Of a stretch of DNA of 64,000 nucleotides, positions 13,621 through 25,722 are shown piece by piece. Each line of letters starts with the position of its first letter. Positions within the stretch are counted from its first letter, which is position 1. The DNA lies in the NCBI RefSeq assembly GCF_018687715.1, contig NC_056767.1:930001-994000 (forward strand). Direction: 5' to 3'. The notes beneath the pieces were generated by a model. It worked only from the letters and a program-made list of their open reading frames with translations, searched no databases and had not been told where the DNA came from. Origin of the DNA: Carya illinoinensis. Its lineage: Eukaryota; Streptophyta; Magnoliopsida; Fagales; Juglandaceae. Made by a program: the position numbers and the translations under genes.

Positions 13621-16600
13621 ATGTCATTGCGTAGGCGCACCTTGCTCAAGGTCATCGTCCTTGGCGACAGCGGGTACGTCCTTAGGGCTTTATACACATC
13701 TACTCATGACAAACGTGTGCATTTATGTCTTCCTGGATACTGATGATTTCATTTTGGGATTTCAGGGTTGGCAAGACGTCGTTGATGAATCAGTATCCTC
13801 TCAAGTTTATTGGTTGATCTGTGCGATACGTATTTCTGATACATTGATACAAATTTTTACAATGTTCATCGATCTTTATAATTCTCCATTTTTGTTTTTT
13901 AATAACTATATTGCGTGCCTCTTTCTTGATGCGTTTCTCGCTCACAATTTGGTTACTAATTTGATTAATTTTCGTTTAATATTTTAAATTTTATCTAGTG
14001 CATTGCAGCCGAACCATATATTTTACTGTGCTTCTGATCAAAATACAGCATTACTATCTTTTTTTTTTTAAATTATTATTGTTTTGATTATTATACGCGA
14101 GTTCGTGGTTGTGGGTCGTTAACTACTTTATAGATATGTGCACAAGAGGTTCACTCAGCAGTATAAAGCTACAATTGGTGCCGACTTTGTCACGAAAGAG
14201 CTACAAATTGATGACAGGCTCGTCACTCTGCAAGTGGGTAATGGCATTTGGGCATTCTATACGAGCTTAATACTTTTCTTTTGAGATGTTAGGAAATTTT
14301 CATGCTAATACATTGTGGATACACGGTGGTAGATCTGGGACACGGCTGGGCAAGAGCGGTTTCAAAGTCTTGGAGTTGCATTTTATAGAGGGGCAGATTG
14401 CTGTGTTCTAGTTTATGATGTTAACGTGATGAAATCGTTTGATACTCTTGACAACTGGCACGAGGAGTTTCTTAAACAGGTTCTGTAGGCGTTTCTTGAT
14501 TCTTTACGGCCTTTTTGCTTTGAATGATTTGCTAGCTTGCCATGTATCTCTCTAATGCAATTTCTTGAATTTCTGAAAAATGCGGCCTTTAAAACTGTTT
14601 GGCCTGTCATTTAAATTCACATCCCGTTATGACTGTTAAGTTATTATTTGAGAAATTGAAATTAATTGCAAAGAACCTCAAGTTTTTCGTTCACTTAATA
14701 AGGATTGTATGAGAAAGAGATTACTTATCTATATAAAGAGAGTATGTTGAAAAGGTAATCCTATGATTAGTCCTTGAGATTCAGACATCCATTTATTGAG
14801 TGGACTGCTTCCTCTCATAAGTTCAACCCCAAAGGATCAGAAAGCCATTTATTCAGCATTTATTCAGCAAAACATTCAACTTGAGATTCAGGTTGTTGAT
14901 AGGTTGGACCTAGTTTGGATCTGATAGGATTCAAGTTCAGTAACCCAATTATGTATGCTAGAATCCAAAGCTGAATGGATTTATATTTAATGCAATTGAG
15001 ACTGGACTTGGCAAAATCCAAGAATTCAGATTTGATGCATCTTTTAAAATTCTGCAATGTGAATGTGGTTTTTGTTTTTCTTGTTAAAATTTATGTTTTC
15101 TTAATATTATATTGTGCACTGATATATGTAGTATTGTTATTCGTGCCTAATCTGGTTCGGTGTGATGACAGAGCTTTAACTTGGTTGAATCAGATTAGCA
15201 TGATCTGTTGATACTATGATATGAAGCTTATCTGCTTATCCAAAAAAAAAAAAAAAAAATGATTTGCAGCTTTATCATAATGTCTGCTTTACACATTGAA
15301 ATGTGCATAGATATATTTTCTTCACTTCTCTTGATTGCACCTTTTTACATACCACATGCTTTGCGGTGTTAAGCTAGAATTGAAATATAAGTTATTTATG
15401 CAAGTTCATATTTTTTTTTAATAAGTAAACGATTGTATTAATAAGAATAGGCATAGCCAAAGTACACAAGATGGTGTACAAGAGGTAACACCTATTTCGG
15501 AAGAAGAAATGGAAATAAGAAAATCATGAAAACCAAGGCTGTTAAAATCTACAGCTATGGCCCATAGAAATAAAGTTCTAACAAACAGTAATCTAAGTTC
15601 CTCTAATGAGCGCTCATTGTCTTCGATCGTCCGGTAGTTATTTTTTAATAGGTAATCAAAAAGTTTTATTCATAGAAATACGCAAAACCCAAGTACACAA
15701 GGAATATACTTGAGAAGCACCTAGTTAGAGTTGACAAGTGAAAGGAGAAAATCATGGACATTTAGCCCACTACAAACAAGGACCCCTGTCCATAAGAACA
15801 ATGATTTAAAAAAGAAAACTTGAAGCTCATCCATGATTTTCAATGGATCTTGTCCAATGATGCTGTCCATACGAGAAAAGCTTCTTTTGAAGGAGTTTTC
15901 ATCTACCATATACTCTTTCATGGGAACATGGTCATTCTAGGGCTCTTTAGAACTTGGTAAAACGATCTGACAGTGAATCTACCTTTCTTGGAGGGGCTCC
16001 AGTTCATCTTATTGCCGGTACCCTCTCTCATGCTTACGGAATATAATGCTGCATAGAACTCTGTGATAGTCTCCAACTCTCAATCTTGGGCTGCCTTAAT
16101 GAAATCAACATTCCATTGAGGGAGCCATTGGAAAAGACCAGTAGATTGGCTATCACTGCATTATTTTCTTGTGCAAGCTCAAAAATGGGAGGGAAGGTGT
16201 CTTGAGGACTTCTTTCACCACACCATTTGTCATATCAAAATCTGACACGAGAGCCGTCGTCCACCACAATATGTTAATGTCTTTGGAAGATCTCCCAATG
16301 TCTCCTAATGTACTTCCACAAACCCACACCATATGGGCTGCATACCCAATTCGAGTACCATCCCCCCCAAGCCTCTCTAAACTCTGGATCTATAACAAAC
16401 TTCCATAGGCCCCCCTTTCATGTTGGTACCTCCACAATCATTTACCCAACAAGGCTTAATTGAATTTCGTCAAGTTACAAATCCCCTATCCACCCACAGA
16501 AATTGGAGTACAGACAGTTGACCAATTAACTAGATAGCTCTTCCCCCAATCCACTCCACAAGAAGTCCTGTTTTAGCTTCCCAATACAGTTAGCTACCTT

Positions 16601-19600
16601 TGTGGGGAGTGAGAGCAGGGAAAGAAAATAGGTAGGTAGGTTAGAAAGAGTACTTTTAATCAAACTGAGCCTACCACCTTTCGACAAATACAATCTCTTC
16701 CAAAAAGCCAATGTGCGCTCCACCTTTTCAACCACACCATTCCAAATCCTTTTTGATTTAAAGGATGCAGCCAATGGTAAGCCAAGATACTTTAGAGGTA
16801 AGAGATGATACCTTGGATCCCAAGAGTGAGGCTAAATTCTCCACTTTAAGGACAGCCCCCACCAGCACCAATTCAGACTTTGAGAGATTAACTCTCAATC
16901 CTAAGATAGCTTCAAAACAAGGAAGTAGAGCCCTCAAAGATTGGATGTGCACCACAAAAGATGACAGTGTCGTCATCAAGTAGCAGGTGAGAAATATCAA
17001 TGGAGCCATAATCACCATTCCCCACTGAGAAACTATAGAGTAACCACCTTCCACAAGGCCCACAATCATTTTACTAAGACCTTCCATGACAAATAAAAAA
17101 AAAAAGCAAAGGAGAGAGGGGGTCCCTTTGTCTCAAACCACGGAAGGAGTTGAAGAAACCCACCAGTGAGCCATTCACTAAGATAGAGAATCGAACTGTA
17201 GAGATCCAAATTCTACCCATTTTTGTCATTTCTCCCCAAAGACATATCTTGCAAGTAAATAAAGTAAGAACTTCCAGTTGATGCGATCATAGGCTTTCTC
17301 CATGTCTAATTTGCAAAGTAACCCAAGTTCTCTAGATTTGAATCGTCCATCTAAAACTTCATTTGCAATTAAGATCAAATCTTGGATTTGTCTACCTTTG
17401 ACAAATGCATTTTGCGGCTTCAAAATTAACTTTTCTACCACCGAACTCAATCTAATTGCTAGCACTTTGGAAAGAATCTTGTAAACCCCATTCACAAGGC
17501 TAATGGGGCGATAGCCTCTAACATTCGTGGGCCCCATCTTTTTGGGATTGAGTGCTAAAGAAGGTAGCATTAAGACTTTTTCCAAATCTAGCATTAGTGT
17601 GAAAATCCTTAAAGACCATAAAATCACCCTTAATCACTTTCCAACAAGCTTGGAAGAAGCCAATGGTAAAACCATCAAGGCTTGGGGCGTTGTGACTAGC
17701 CACGCCACAGATTACTTTTCACACTTTGTCTTCTTCAAAAGGCCTCTCAAGCCACCCTGTGCATTGTTGATCTAATGCTGAAAAAGTTATACCATCCACT
17801 TTCGGTTGCCAAGTATGTTGTTTAAGTTGTTCAGAAAGGAGGTGTTGGTAATATTGCATAATGTGGTTCTTGATGACTAGCTGATCTAAGGAAATTGCCC
17901 CTTCCACCATGAGCATATCAATAACATTGTTCCTCCTATGAGAATTACCCACCATATGGAAGAACTCCGTACGTTTGTCTCCCTCCTTGAGCCATAGCGC
18001 CCTTGATTTTTGTCTCCACGAAATCTCCTCCATCAATGTTACTCTTTCAAGTTCTATGACTACCTAACTCTTGCGAATTTTCTCATATTCAGAGAGAATT
18101 CCTACCTCATCCTCACCCTCTAGACCCTGTAGCTCATATAAGGAGTGCTTCTGCTAAATCACATTGCCAAAAACTTGTTCATTCCATTCCTTCAGATCAT
18201 GTTTAAGTGCTTTTAACTTCATTATGAAGTTTGGAGAATCTTGGATATTGTAAGAAGATCATCATTGTCTGACCTTGTTTACAAAATCGTCAGATTTAAG
18301 CCACATATTCTCAAATTTAAAATACCTTATACTCCCTTGGATGCCTCCATATTCTAAGATGATGGGGAAGTGATCAGAGCATAAACGGGGTAATCTTCAT
18401 TGAGTTACATCTAGAAAGTGTAACTCCCAATCTGGAGTTAGCAAAAACCTATCAATCCTCGATCAAGATGGGAGTTCTTAGTCGTTGGACCAAGTAAACG
18501 TACCTCCAGTTAATGGAATATCCATAAGCTCCTGTTCTGAAATGAAATCAGAAAACTCCCTCATGGCGGGAGTGATGTAGGACACACCTGACCTTTCGCT
18601 TGGGAAGCGAGTTACGTTAAAGTCACCCCCTATGCAACTTGGTAACTCTTACCACCTAAGAAGTCTCGCCAACCCCAAGGTTTGGCCCAAGTGGTGAAGA
18701 TCTTGGTCTTGGAGTATCACTCCCTTCAAGGTCCAAGGTTCAATATCTCATAGGTGCAAATAATTCTTTGGGGCCACACCCCCTGGTGAAAAGCCAATGA
18801 TTTAACTAGTTCCATATAGGAAAATTTCCGAGGGTGCGGTGCACGTGACCAAGGTTTATTCTGCAGGGGTGGGTCCAAAGGGTCTTGCCTTGGAAATGTT
18901 TCCCGACATTAAAAAGAAAAGAAAAGAAAAGAAGTCCCGCCAATTCTTCCCACACAGGCCTTCTCTCTGAATCAATATTGGGCCATTAACTCTAGCAAAT
19001 GCCCCTTGGATGCCATCTTCTAACTTGATAAAAGAGCAAGCCACAGTGAAATCACCCATACATTTCTCCACCCTTTTATCGAACATGATTAGGACTCCAC
19101 TGGATGCTCCTTTAGATGGCAAGTATGACCACCCTACATGTTGCCCTCTCTATAAACTTTAGACTAGTTTTCTTGTAATGACTTCCAACTTCTGCTGTAA
19201 GCAAATGCTGGATCCCTGTTTGCCGAACTATGCATGGACAAGACATGCATTAACTCCATCGAAACTCTGCATACATCTGGTAGTTATTCATGAAAGTTAA
19301 CAATCATATGGAAATAAATATTAGTTCTTTTTGCAAGTTAACCGCTGTTATCATTTGTTTTGGTACTTGAGTTGATTATTTTCAATTTAATAATTTGTAG
19401 TTTGTGTCTATCAATGATTTTTCCAAGGAATATGATATATATATATATAGATATATATTTTCTGTCAAATGCTGACATGGTTTCCACTTCCATTGTCGCC
19501 TCAGGCAAACCCAGCTAATCCCAGGACATTTCCATTTATACTACTCGGAAACAAGATTGATGTTGATGGTGGGAATAGTCGTGTGGTAAGGATAGAAGTT

Positions 19601-20204
19601 GCAATGGTATCTATGTTTTTTTTGTTCCCCACATGTTGTTATAATTATCATCTCTCCAGGTTTCTGAGAAGAAAGCAAAGGAGTGGTGTGCTTCAAAAGG
19701 CAACATCCCTTACTTTGAGACATCAGCAAAAGAGGATTATAATGTTGATCCTGCATTCTTCAGTATTGGCAAGACCGCACTAGCCAATGAGCGTGACCAG
19801 GACATGTAAGTTTTTTCTGAATGTTGATATCTTTTTTGGATTGGCTTGGTGTTATAAATTTAATTTCTACCTAGCTAACGGCTAATGGTTTTTGGTCCCT
19901 GCTCTGTTCTTTTATACCAGTTCATAGTTTGTATTATGGTGCAATAGAGCATGGTATTTTTGTCATTTTATAGATTTTTTGAAATGTGAATCCCAACTCA
20001 CAGATGTAACCGAATGCGTCATGCATTTCTTTCTGCTCATGGGTATTATATTATAAATTCATTCAGATTTTGGAGCGGCCTATGAGATGCATGGGTGGCC
20101 TTTTTTTTTTTGACAAACATTTGTGTATTTTTAATTGCAGATATTTCCAGGGTATACCTGAGGTTGCTTCAGAGGCGGAGCAAAGTGGTGGTTGTGCGTG
20201 CTGA
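13621..20204 (+). CDS. RABG3: Rab7-type small GTPase (RABG3 class)
   Basis: Small GTPase of the tonoplast and late endosome that controls vacuolar fusion and traffic. Seven exons (13621-13673, 13766-13792, 14134-14233, 14333-14479, 19505-19585, 19660-19805, 20141-20204) give 205 residues, the family's usual size. All nucleotide-binding motifs are present: GDSGVGKT (15-22), WDTAGQE (62-68), NKID (125-128), ETSAK (156-160). The plant Rab7 block [14 protein letters not shown] is there, and the protein ends in CAC, the double-cysteine geranylgeranyl signal. The C-terminal QDIYFQGIP points to the RABG3a/b-like branch. Intron 4 is 5.0 kb because of a LINE with a nested SINE; coding sequence is untouched. 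The 27-base second exon is easy for gene finders to miss. Confidence 0.95.
15413..15632 (-). mobile_element. 5'-truncated LINE in RABG3 intron 4
   Basis: An oligo(T) tract at 15413 opens the element on the plus strand, so transcription is minus. The next 220 bases in reverse encode the last residues of a LINE ORF2 ([19 protein letters not shown], then FHDFLIS) and the 3' segment with TGTGTACTTTGGC. It lies head to tail with the larger LINE that begins at 15643, which inserted at its upstream edge. Confidence 0.6.
15643..19278 (-). mobile_element. L1-type LINE, nearly complete ORF2, defective, in RABG3 intron 4
   Basis: On the minus strand, from about 19250 down: endonuclease domain ([16 protein letters not shown], then [15 protein letters not shown] and SDHFPIILE), reverse transcriptase ([39 protein letters not shown]), the region [19 protein letters not shown] and the C-terminal end, then a tail with GTGTACTTGGGTTTTGCG and oligo(A). 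Stops and frameshifts break it in several places. A direct repeat GGTAGTTATT at 15633-15642 and 19279-19288 marks the target duplication. A SINE sits inside the endonuclease part (18673-18928). The orientation is antisense to the host gene. Confidence 0.85.
18673..18928 (+). mobile_element. tRNA-derived SINE nested in the LINE
   Basis: About 256 bases with a tRNA-like head: box-A-like TGGCCCAAGTGG and box-B-like GGTTCAATATC, then a body with GAGGGTGCGGTGCACGTGAC and a tail ending in AAAAAGAAAAGAAAAG. It is flanked by AAGAAGTCTCGCCAA (18658-18672) and AAGAAGTCCCGCCAA (18929-18943), a 15-base target duplication with one change. It interrupts the LINE endonuclease frame, so it arrived later. A second full copy lies at 57351-57607 in opposite orientation. 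Confidence 0.85.
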
Positions 20205-21864
20205 TCTGAGATCTCAAATAATCTGACGGACCTAGTATCGTTTTGTGTTCTGATTTATTGGTTCTTGTGATTCGTCTATTTTCTGTTTTGTTTTTGGATA
20301 CAACCTGTTTACTGAGTTCTTGCTAGTTCATGTTCATGCTCGAATGTGATCATTTCCATTTCGGGAAGGGATAGTCTTGTAGAAACCTATCTTGGATTGA
20401 TTCACCACGAGTTGTTTATGCATAGATTAGGAAATGAATGCTCCATTTGTGGTAATGAAACTGCCATACTAAATTTTGCGGTATAGCAACCTTTTGTGGT
20501 TGGCATTGAAGCAGAGCTTGTTCGACACTTCGACGAACATGGAATACCCGAAATGATACCATTACTAGCTTTTACTAGCCATGTAAACTTGAAGGGTAAA
20601 TAAGGCAGCAAGCTTTTCTCAGGACGCAAATTTTACCGACCTCTGGCACTTGGGTCTCACGAGAAGGTGGGATTTGTATGGTAAAAACTGGTATGGATGC
20701 TCATGTCCTAAGGTAAGAGTATGCATTAATTTGACAAAATATATAATCATAACTGAGCAGGAGTCGATGGATGCATTGCAGTATGGCAACCAGTTCATCC
20801 ATCTCTTTAAAACCCAGAAAAAGCTGTATCTGGAGTTTTCAAACCAAACTCGCAAAGAATCACATTACATGGATAAAAAGCATATATTAAGTTGTATTAA
20901 TCTTTTACAAGCTCTCATCGTGCAAGTTCCTTGAAAAGAAAGAATATAAATTATATATATATTGCCTGAACGTTGAGTCAGGCTTTGGTGCCCTAATAAC
21001 ACCGGAGAATGAAAGGAAAAGCTTCAAACCGGACATGTGTGAATTTGAATTTGTATTTCCAGAGGAGAGGAGAAACAGAGTTGAGAGGAAGATGCATACG
21101 GGTGAATTTATTACGTACAAGCATTTCTATTCATCCTTTGCTAGAAACCGTACGTGTCGGGCATTTGTTAGAGGGTGTAAATCGAACTTTATCACCACAT
21201 CGAGCCCCTAGAGTTTCCCGAGAATGAAATGCAAAATGTCCATTGATTATAAATTATTTTTCTATTTTCAAATAATGCACTTTATGCTTTATGTTGTCAA
21301 TATTCCTCCTATTATCGTAATCATATTATCTTATCATTGATTATCGAGAGAGAAGAAAAATAAGTAATCAGCATAAAAGGAATATAAATCATTTTAGAAA
21401 GAATTAAACATCATTTTTTTAAAATGAAGTCTATTAAAATTTTTATTTTTTTATATAAATTTATATTTATTTATTTTTTAAAAAAATACATTACTTGTAC
21501 GCAAATATCATTTCTATTAATAAAAAAAATAATGTCATATATAGTATAAACGTCGTACAGTTATTTCAATAAAAATAAAATTTATTATTAAAAAATTAAT
21601 TTTTTATTTAAATTTTAAATTTATTTATTTTTAAAAAAATAATTATATGATATTTGCCGAATTATAATTCTAAATCACAACTGTAGTTATTATTTTTCTA
21701 ACTTAAAAAAAAATCGTATTATTTACCTGTAATATGAATGGGGGACGTGGTGCACTCGTGTCCATGCTTTTTAACGGCGACTGGGGAGATTTAACCATCC
21801 CACGAACTTCAGAGTCGACTCGCGCGCGCTTCCTTTTCTGCTCTGCGACTCTTCGGAAAAAGCA
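20205..21864. other. 3' flank of RABG3 and promoter region of the first DUF1475 gene
   Basis: The first few hundred bases are the likely RABG3 3' UTR. The stretch 20400-21250 shows nothing I recognise. From 21400 to 21720 there is an AT-rich block with mirrored TTTATTTATTTTT/AAAAAAATA runs, likely an old MITE pile-up. GC content rises from 21750, near the start of the next gene. Confidence 0.35.
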
Positions 21865-24210
21865 ATGGCGAATTTATTGGTTACTGGGCTAAGAACTCTC
21901 TTCGCCGTGTTGTGCTGTGCTATGGTGGCCACTCTCATCGTCACCATCTTCGTCGATGGTCTTCCTTTTCGCAAAGAGCTCCTTACCCCGTACTCTCTCT
22001 CTCTCTGTGTCTCTCGTTATCTCAATATATTGGCCATAACTCGTAGTGAAGTGGAGAAGGAACACTGGCTTTTTGATCCCTCCCTCATGCTAACGTTTTT
22101 GCTATGGTTGGCCTCTAAGGTTTCTAGATTGGGCTCTTGGCTTCTCATTATAAGATAATCCCAAACATTATAGCAACATCTTCTTGTTTAATCAACTCTT
22201 CATACGCCGGATTCCCGATAGTTTCAAGTTGTCACTTTTGCTACTGCCAGTTTAACAGGTTTTATTTATAGATTTTTCCTCGAGAAGACTAAAATTGATA
22301 TGTGCTTTTCATATGTATGCATCTTACATGTGTGTAAGATCATCATGGAATATATTTAGTTTGTTCTGTTTTCTTCATTGCTACTAGTTCTTTAATGAAA
22401 TATATATAAGTATTAAATCATAATCATGTATTGGAGCAAGAAATTACGAAATAAAGAGACGATTTTTTGAAATTTAATTCAGGTGGATGGCAGCAACCTT
22501 GGTCGACTTCTATATCAACGTTATAACTTTGGCGGTATGTTTACCACATCTTTCTTTAAAAAATATTTTATTGAAAACGCAGTATCTGTTTATTTTAGAT
22601 ATTTTTTCTTGAAGTTCCAACTGAGAGCTTGAACAGAATTACAACAAAGAAAAAATCGTTGAGTTTGGTAAGAAGTATGTTGAAGTTTCTAATGGGAGCA
22701 AAATTAGTAAAAACCATCAAATTTCATTAGTGATTTTAATAAGAGTGATGGAACGTTACCTGTCTAGAGCTTTCTGGGAAATATCTCTCAGTTGCTTTTT
22801 TTTATTCTGGATATTGCACATGGTTGATTTAGTAGAGGAGGATTAAAATTGGTGCTATCCTAGTTGTACTTCTGACATCTGACATCTGATGGTGTGGATA
22901 TGAACTTTGCTTAATCAATTTATCTTGTTTCACCTTGGTTTAAATTTGCCAATTCATCTCCTGGTTTATTGATTCTGTTCATCACTCGCTGCAAATTGTT
23001 TTCTTGGTTTCGAATTGGTACCCTGGGGTTTTCCTCCAATGGTTGCAGATACTGAAGTTTGTGGAGGATTCGAGGGCGAGACCTCTAAGTCAGAAATAGT
23101 GGATTGGATCGTGCATTTATTGTTTTTTTGCTATGTCCTCTCAGTTTAGTCATCAATCCCAAATATGCAGAGTGCATAATCTGACTGATAGCTTAGATTC
23201 CTATTTGTAGTTGAAGGAAATTGTCTTACCTAGAATTCTCAGGTAATCAGGTAATTTTGCTTCTTGAATAAAAATTTATTTGAACTAATGCACTTATCTA
23301 CCATATCAGGTATGGATTCTCTACAAGGAATCGACCTGGCTCTGTGCAATACTCTGGATAATCCTGCTAGTATGCTTTGGCAGGTATCTTTATTGTCTTC
23401 GTTTAAATCTGATGAAGATTACTCTTTGTTTAGAAAAAATATACCGTGGGGAGTCTACCTATCTCAGGAAGGTCTATTGACATGAATTCTGTTTTCAAGA
23501 GTCCAAAGAAATGACGTTGAGCCTCAAATTTACATTATCATGTTATTTGGACCGCTTCATTTATGCAAGAATTTTGTTCGCTTTGTGGTTTTGAAGTGTT
23601 TCGTTTAATTTTTATGGTATTTTTTTAACGAGAACTGCAGATTCAGGCTCATTATTTCTCTTTCAAAATTTATTGATATTTCTTGGTTTGCTATCTAAGG
23701 CGAAAGTTGGGAATGAGCCTTTGAGTCCTTTTGCAAATTTAAAGGTTTTAAGTTGTTTACATGTCTTCAGCATTATTATTGAAGTATCAAACTTGTAAAT
23801 GAGCTCGTGACCATCAATTATATAATTTTCATGGAACTTACACTCTTGTAATGGAATTCCAGCGGTTATAGTGTCATCCAAGTCATTGTCAGCACAAATG
23901 GGATGGCTGATCATTCATTGTATAGAGTTTTTATGATCTCTCATTTTTCCGCAATTTGGTTGTTAAATTTTCTTTCTTTATTTTTGCTTTTCAGCATTAC
24001 TACATGTGCCTACATTCTTATGCAATTTCTCAAGTTGTCGTCTCAAGAATCTTTACAAGATCCCATGTATTATGTTCTGTTGCGGCATACAGACAAGTAT
24101 GTATACTAAACTATTAGTGTGTGTGTGTTTGTGTGTAAATATAGATAGATATATAATATTTTGTCCGCAGGTATATGTACCTACGCACTAGTGCCACAAA
24201 GAAATGGTAG
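21865..24210 (+). CDS. DUF1475 membrane protein, tandem copy A
   Basis: Small plant integral membrane protein of unknown function (DUF1475). Five exons (21865-21989, 22483-22534, 23310-23383, 23995-24096, 24171-24210) give 130 residues. Four hydrophobic segments are visible, the first near 10-32 (FAVLCCAMVATLIVTIFV), with conserved DGLPFRKELLTP, LVDFYINVITLAVWILYKES, CAILWIILLVCFGS and ITTCAYILMQFLKLS blocks. The last exon supplies a diverged tail (KYMYLRTSATKKW). Introns 1 to 4 have the same phases and positions as in copy B. The first donor is GTACTC, unlike copy B's GTAAGT, so alternative use there is possible. If intron 4 were retained, the frame would stop after three more codons. The family assignment is from memory of its conserved blocks. 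Confidence 0.8.
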
Positions 24211-24369
24211 GTTATACCATCAGTTTTAAGCTTGTTGCCTATGTTTGAGTTAGTAGTTATTTCACTTTCTTTTCTAGTTTGGGGTGGGATCGGAGATAGT
24301 TTTTAGTATCATTAACTGGATTTGAAAATGTTGTATTTTCTCCCATTATAATCGGAAGGTCGGGATTAG

Positions 24370-25560
24370 AGAACTAAGTACCTTTAATCAAATATTGTTG
24401 GGGAAATGGTTGTGGCAGTATGATGCGGAGAGGGATCATCTTTGAGAAGTGTAATTGGTGCAAGCTATGGGAATTTATGGGAAGGTAGATGGCAGATTTG
24501 GTAAAGAGGCTTGTGGGTGCAATCAATAAAGAAGCATTAGGGCTAGTTGAGGGAGGTCTAAAGTTTATTAAATTTGCGGGAAAGGATGATAGGGGGATCG
24601 ACTTTGAAAGGTATGTGCTATGAGATGCTGAGCCAAATGATTTATTTCCATGCTTTGTTTCTTATGGCCAAGTATTGGGATGCTTAGCAGCCAGTTTTAT
24701 ATGGTCTTTCTATTGCTAAAGGATTCTGCCATGTAATCCTAGGTGTTGTTAGGATATGTGCTCAAATCAGTCACTCTTTTTAATATCCTACATTCGATTC
24801 TTCTATCCTCGTTCAACTGTAGTGATGAATTTGATGTTCGTTCTTTTTTAGGATATTTAGAGGGTGTATAGTGATTTCCTTGGATGAGAATCTGGCATAT
24901 AAAAGTACCCAGAGAAGTTGATCTGGAAAAGATCCTAATGTGGATAATCTCAATTCTCATCAAGAGGAATTTTACTTTGGTGGAAAGGCATAACATGTGT
25001 AAACCAAGTAGTGGGTCACCATATCATTTTCTGCTTAATTGTCTTATGGGAGAGATTTATGGTCTTTGGTCTTCATTTTATGTGGAGTTCAATGGTGATT
25101 AAACCAAGTAGTGAGTCACTATATCATTTGCCGCTCAATTGTTTAATGTGAGAGTTTTATGGTCTTTTTTTATTTTGAGAAAAGTAAGGAGAGTTTTATG
25201 GTCATTTGTCTTCGCTTTATTTGGAGTTCAATGGTGATGCCAAAGAAGGTTGTTGATGTTCTTTTTAGTTGGGAAGTAAGTTTGAGAGACAAAATAGTTA
25301 CTTTTATATGGATCCTTTCCCTCTCTTTTTCGTTTGCAGAGAGAGGAATAACCTTGTCAATCTTTCAATGGTTGAATGAAAATCACTATTGGAGAGTGTT
25401 GTATGATTGGACAGTTATCTTTGGTAGTATTCCCACCTCCTTTTCTTTTGAAATTTACATTGTTGTTTTCAGTTCATACTTTTGTAAATACCACGTTTAC
25501 TTGAGTTGTTCTCTTCTCTAATAAACGTTCATTATCTATAAAAGGAAGGACATTTTATAT
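24370..25560 (+). mobile_element. Degenerate LINE 3' part between the DUF1475 genes
   Basis: The plus strand carries broken pieces of the C-terminal zinc-binding region of L1-type ORF2: QYDAERDHLW, TLVERHNMCKPSSGSPYHF (a Cys/His cluster), MPKKVVDVLFSWEVSLRD and a final FSSYFCKYHVYLSCSLL, all with stops between. It ends near AATAAACGTTCATTATC. A segment of about 100 bases starting AAACCAAGTAGTG is duplicated (24999 and 25102). No target duplication found. Confidence 0.65.
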
Positions 25561-25722
25561 GTAATCTGTGAGTAATAGCTGTAATGTAATCTTCTGGATT
25601 TTTTTTTTCAATGAAGAAAATGTAATTGCATATTTCAGTAAACACGTTTATTTTTGGGTTGCCTATCTACTTCTCTCATAATGTTTGCTTTATTTTGAAA
25701 ACACTCATTGCATAGGGTTAAC

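Noticed and set aside
16765..17775. Plus-strand frames of 60-82 codons in RABG3 intron 4
   Set aside because: They are antisense to LINE reverse transcriptase on the minus strand.
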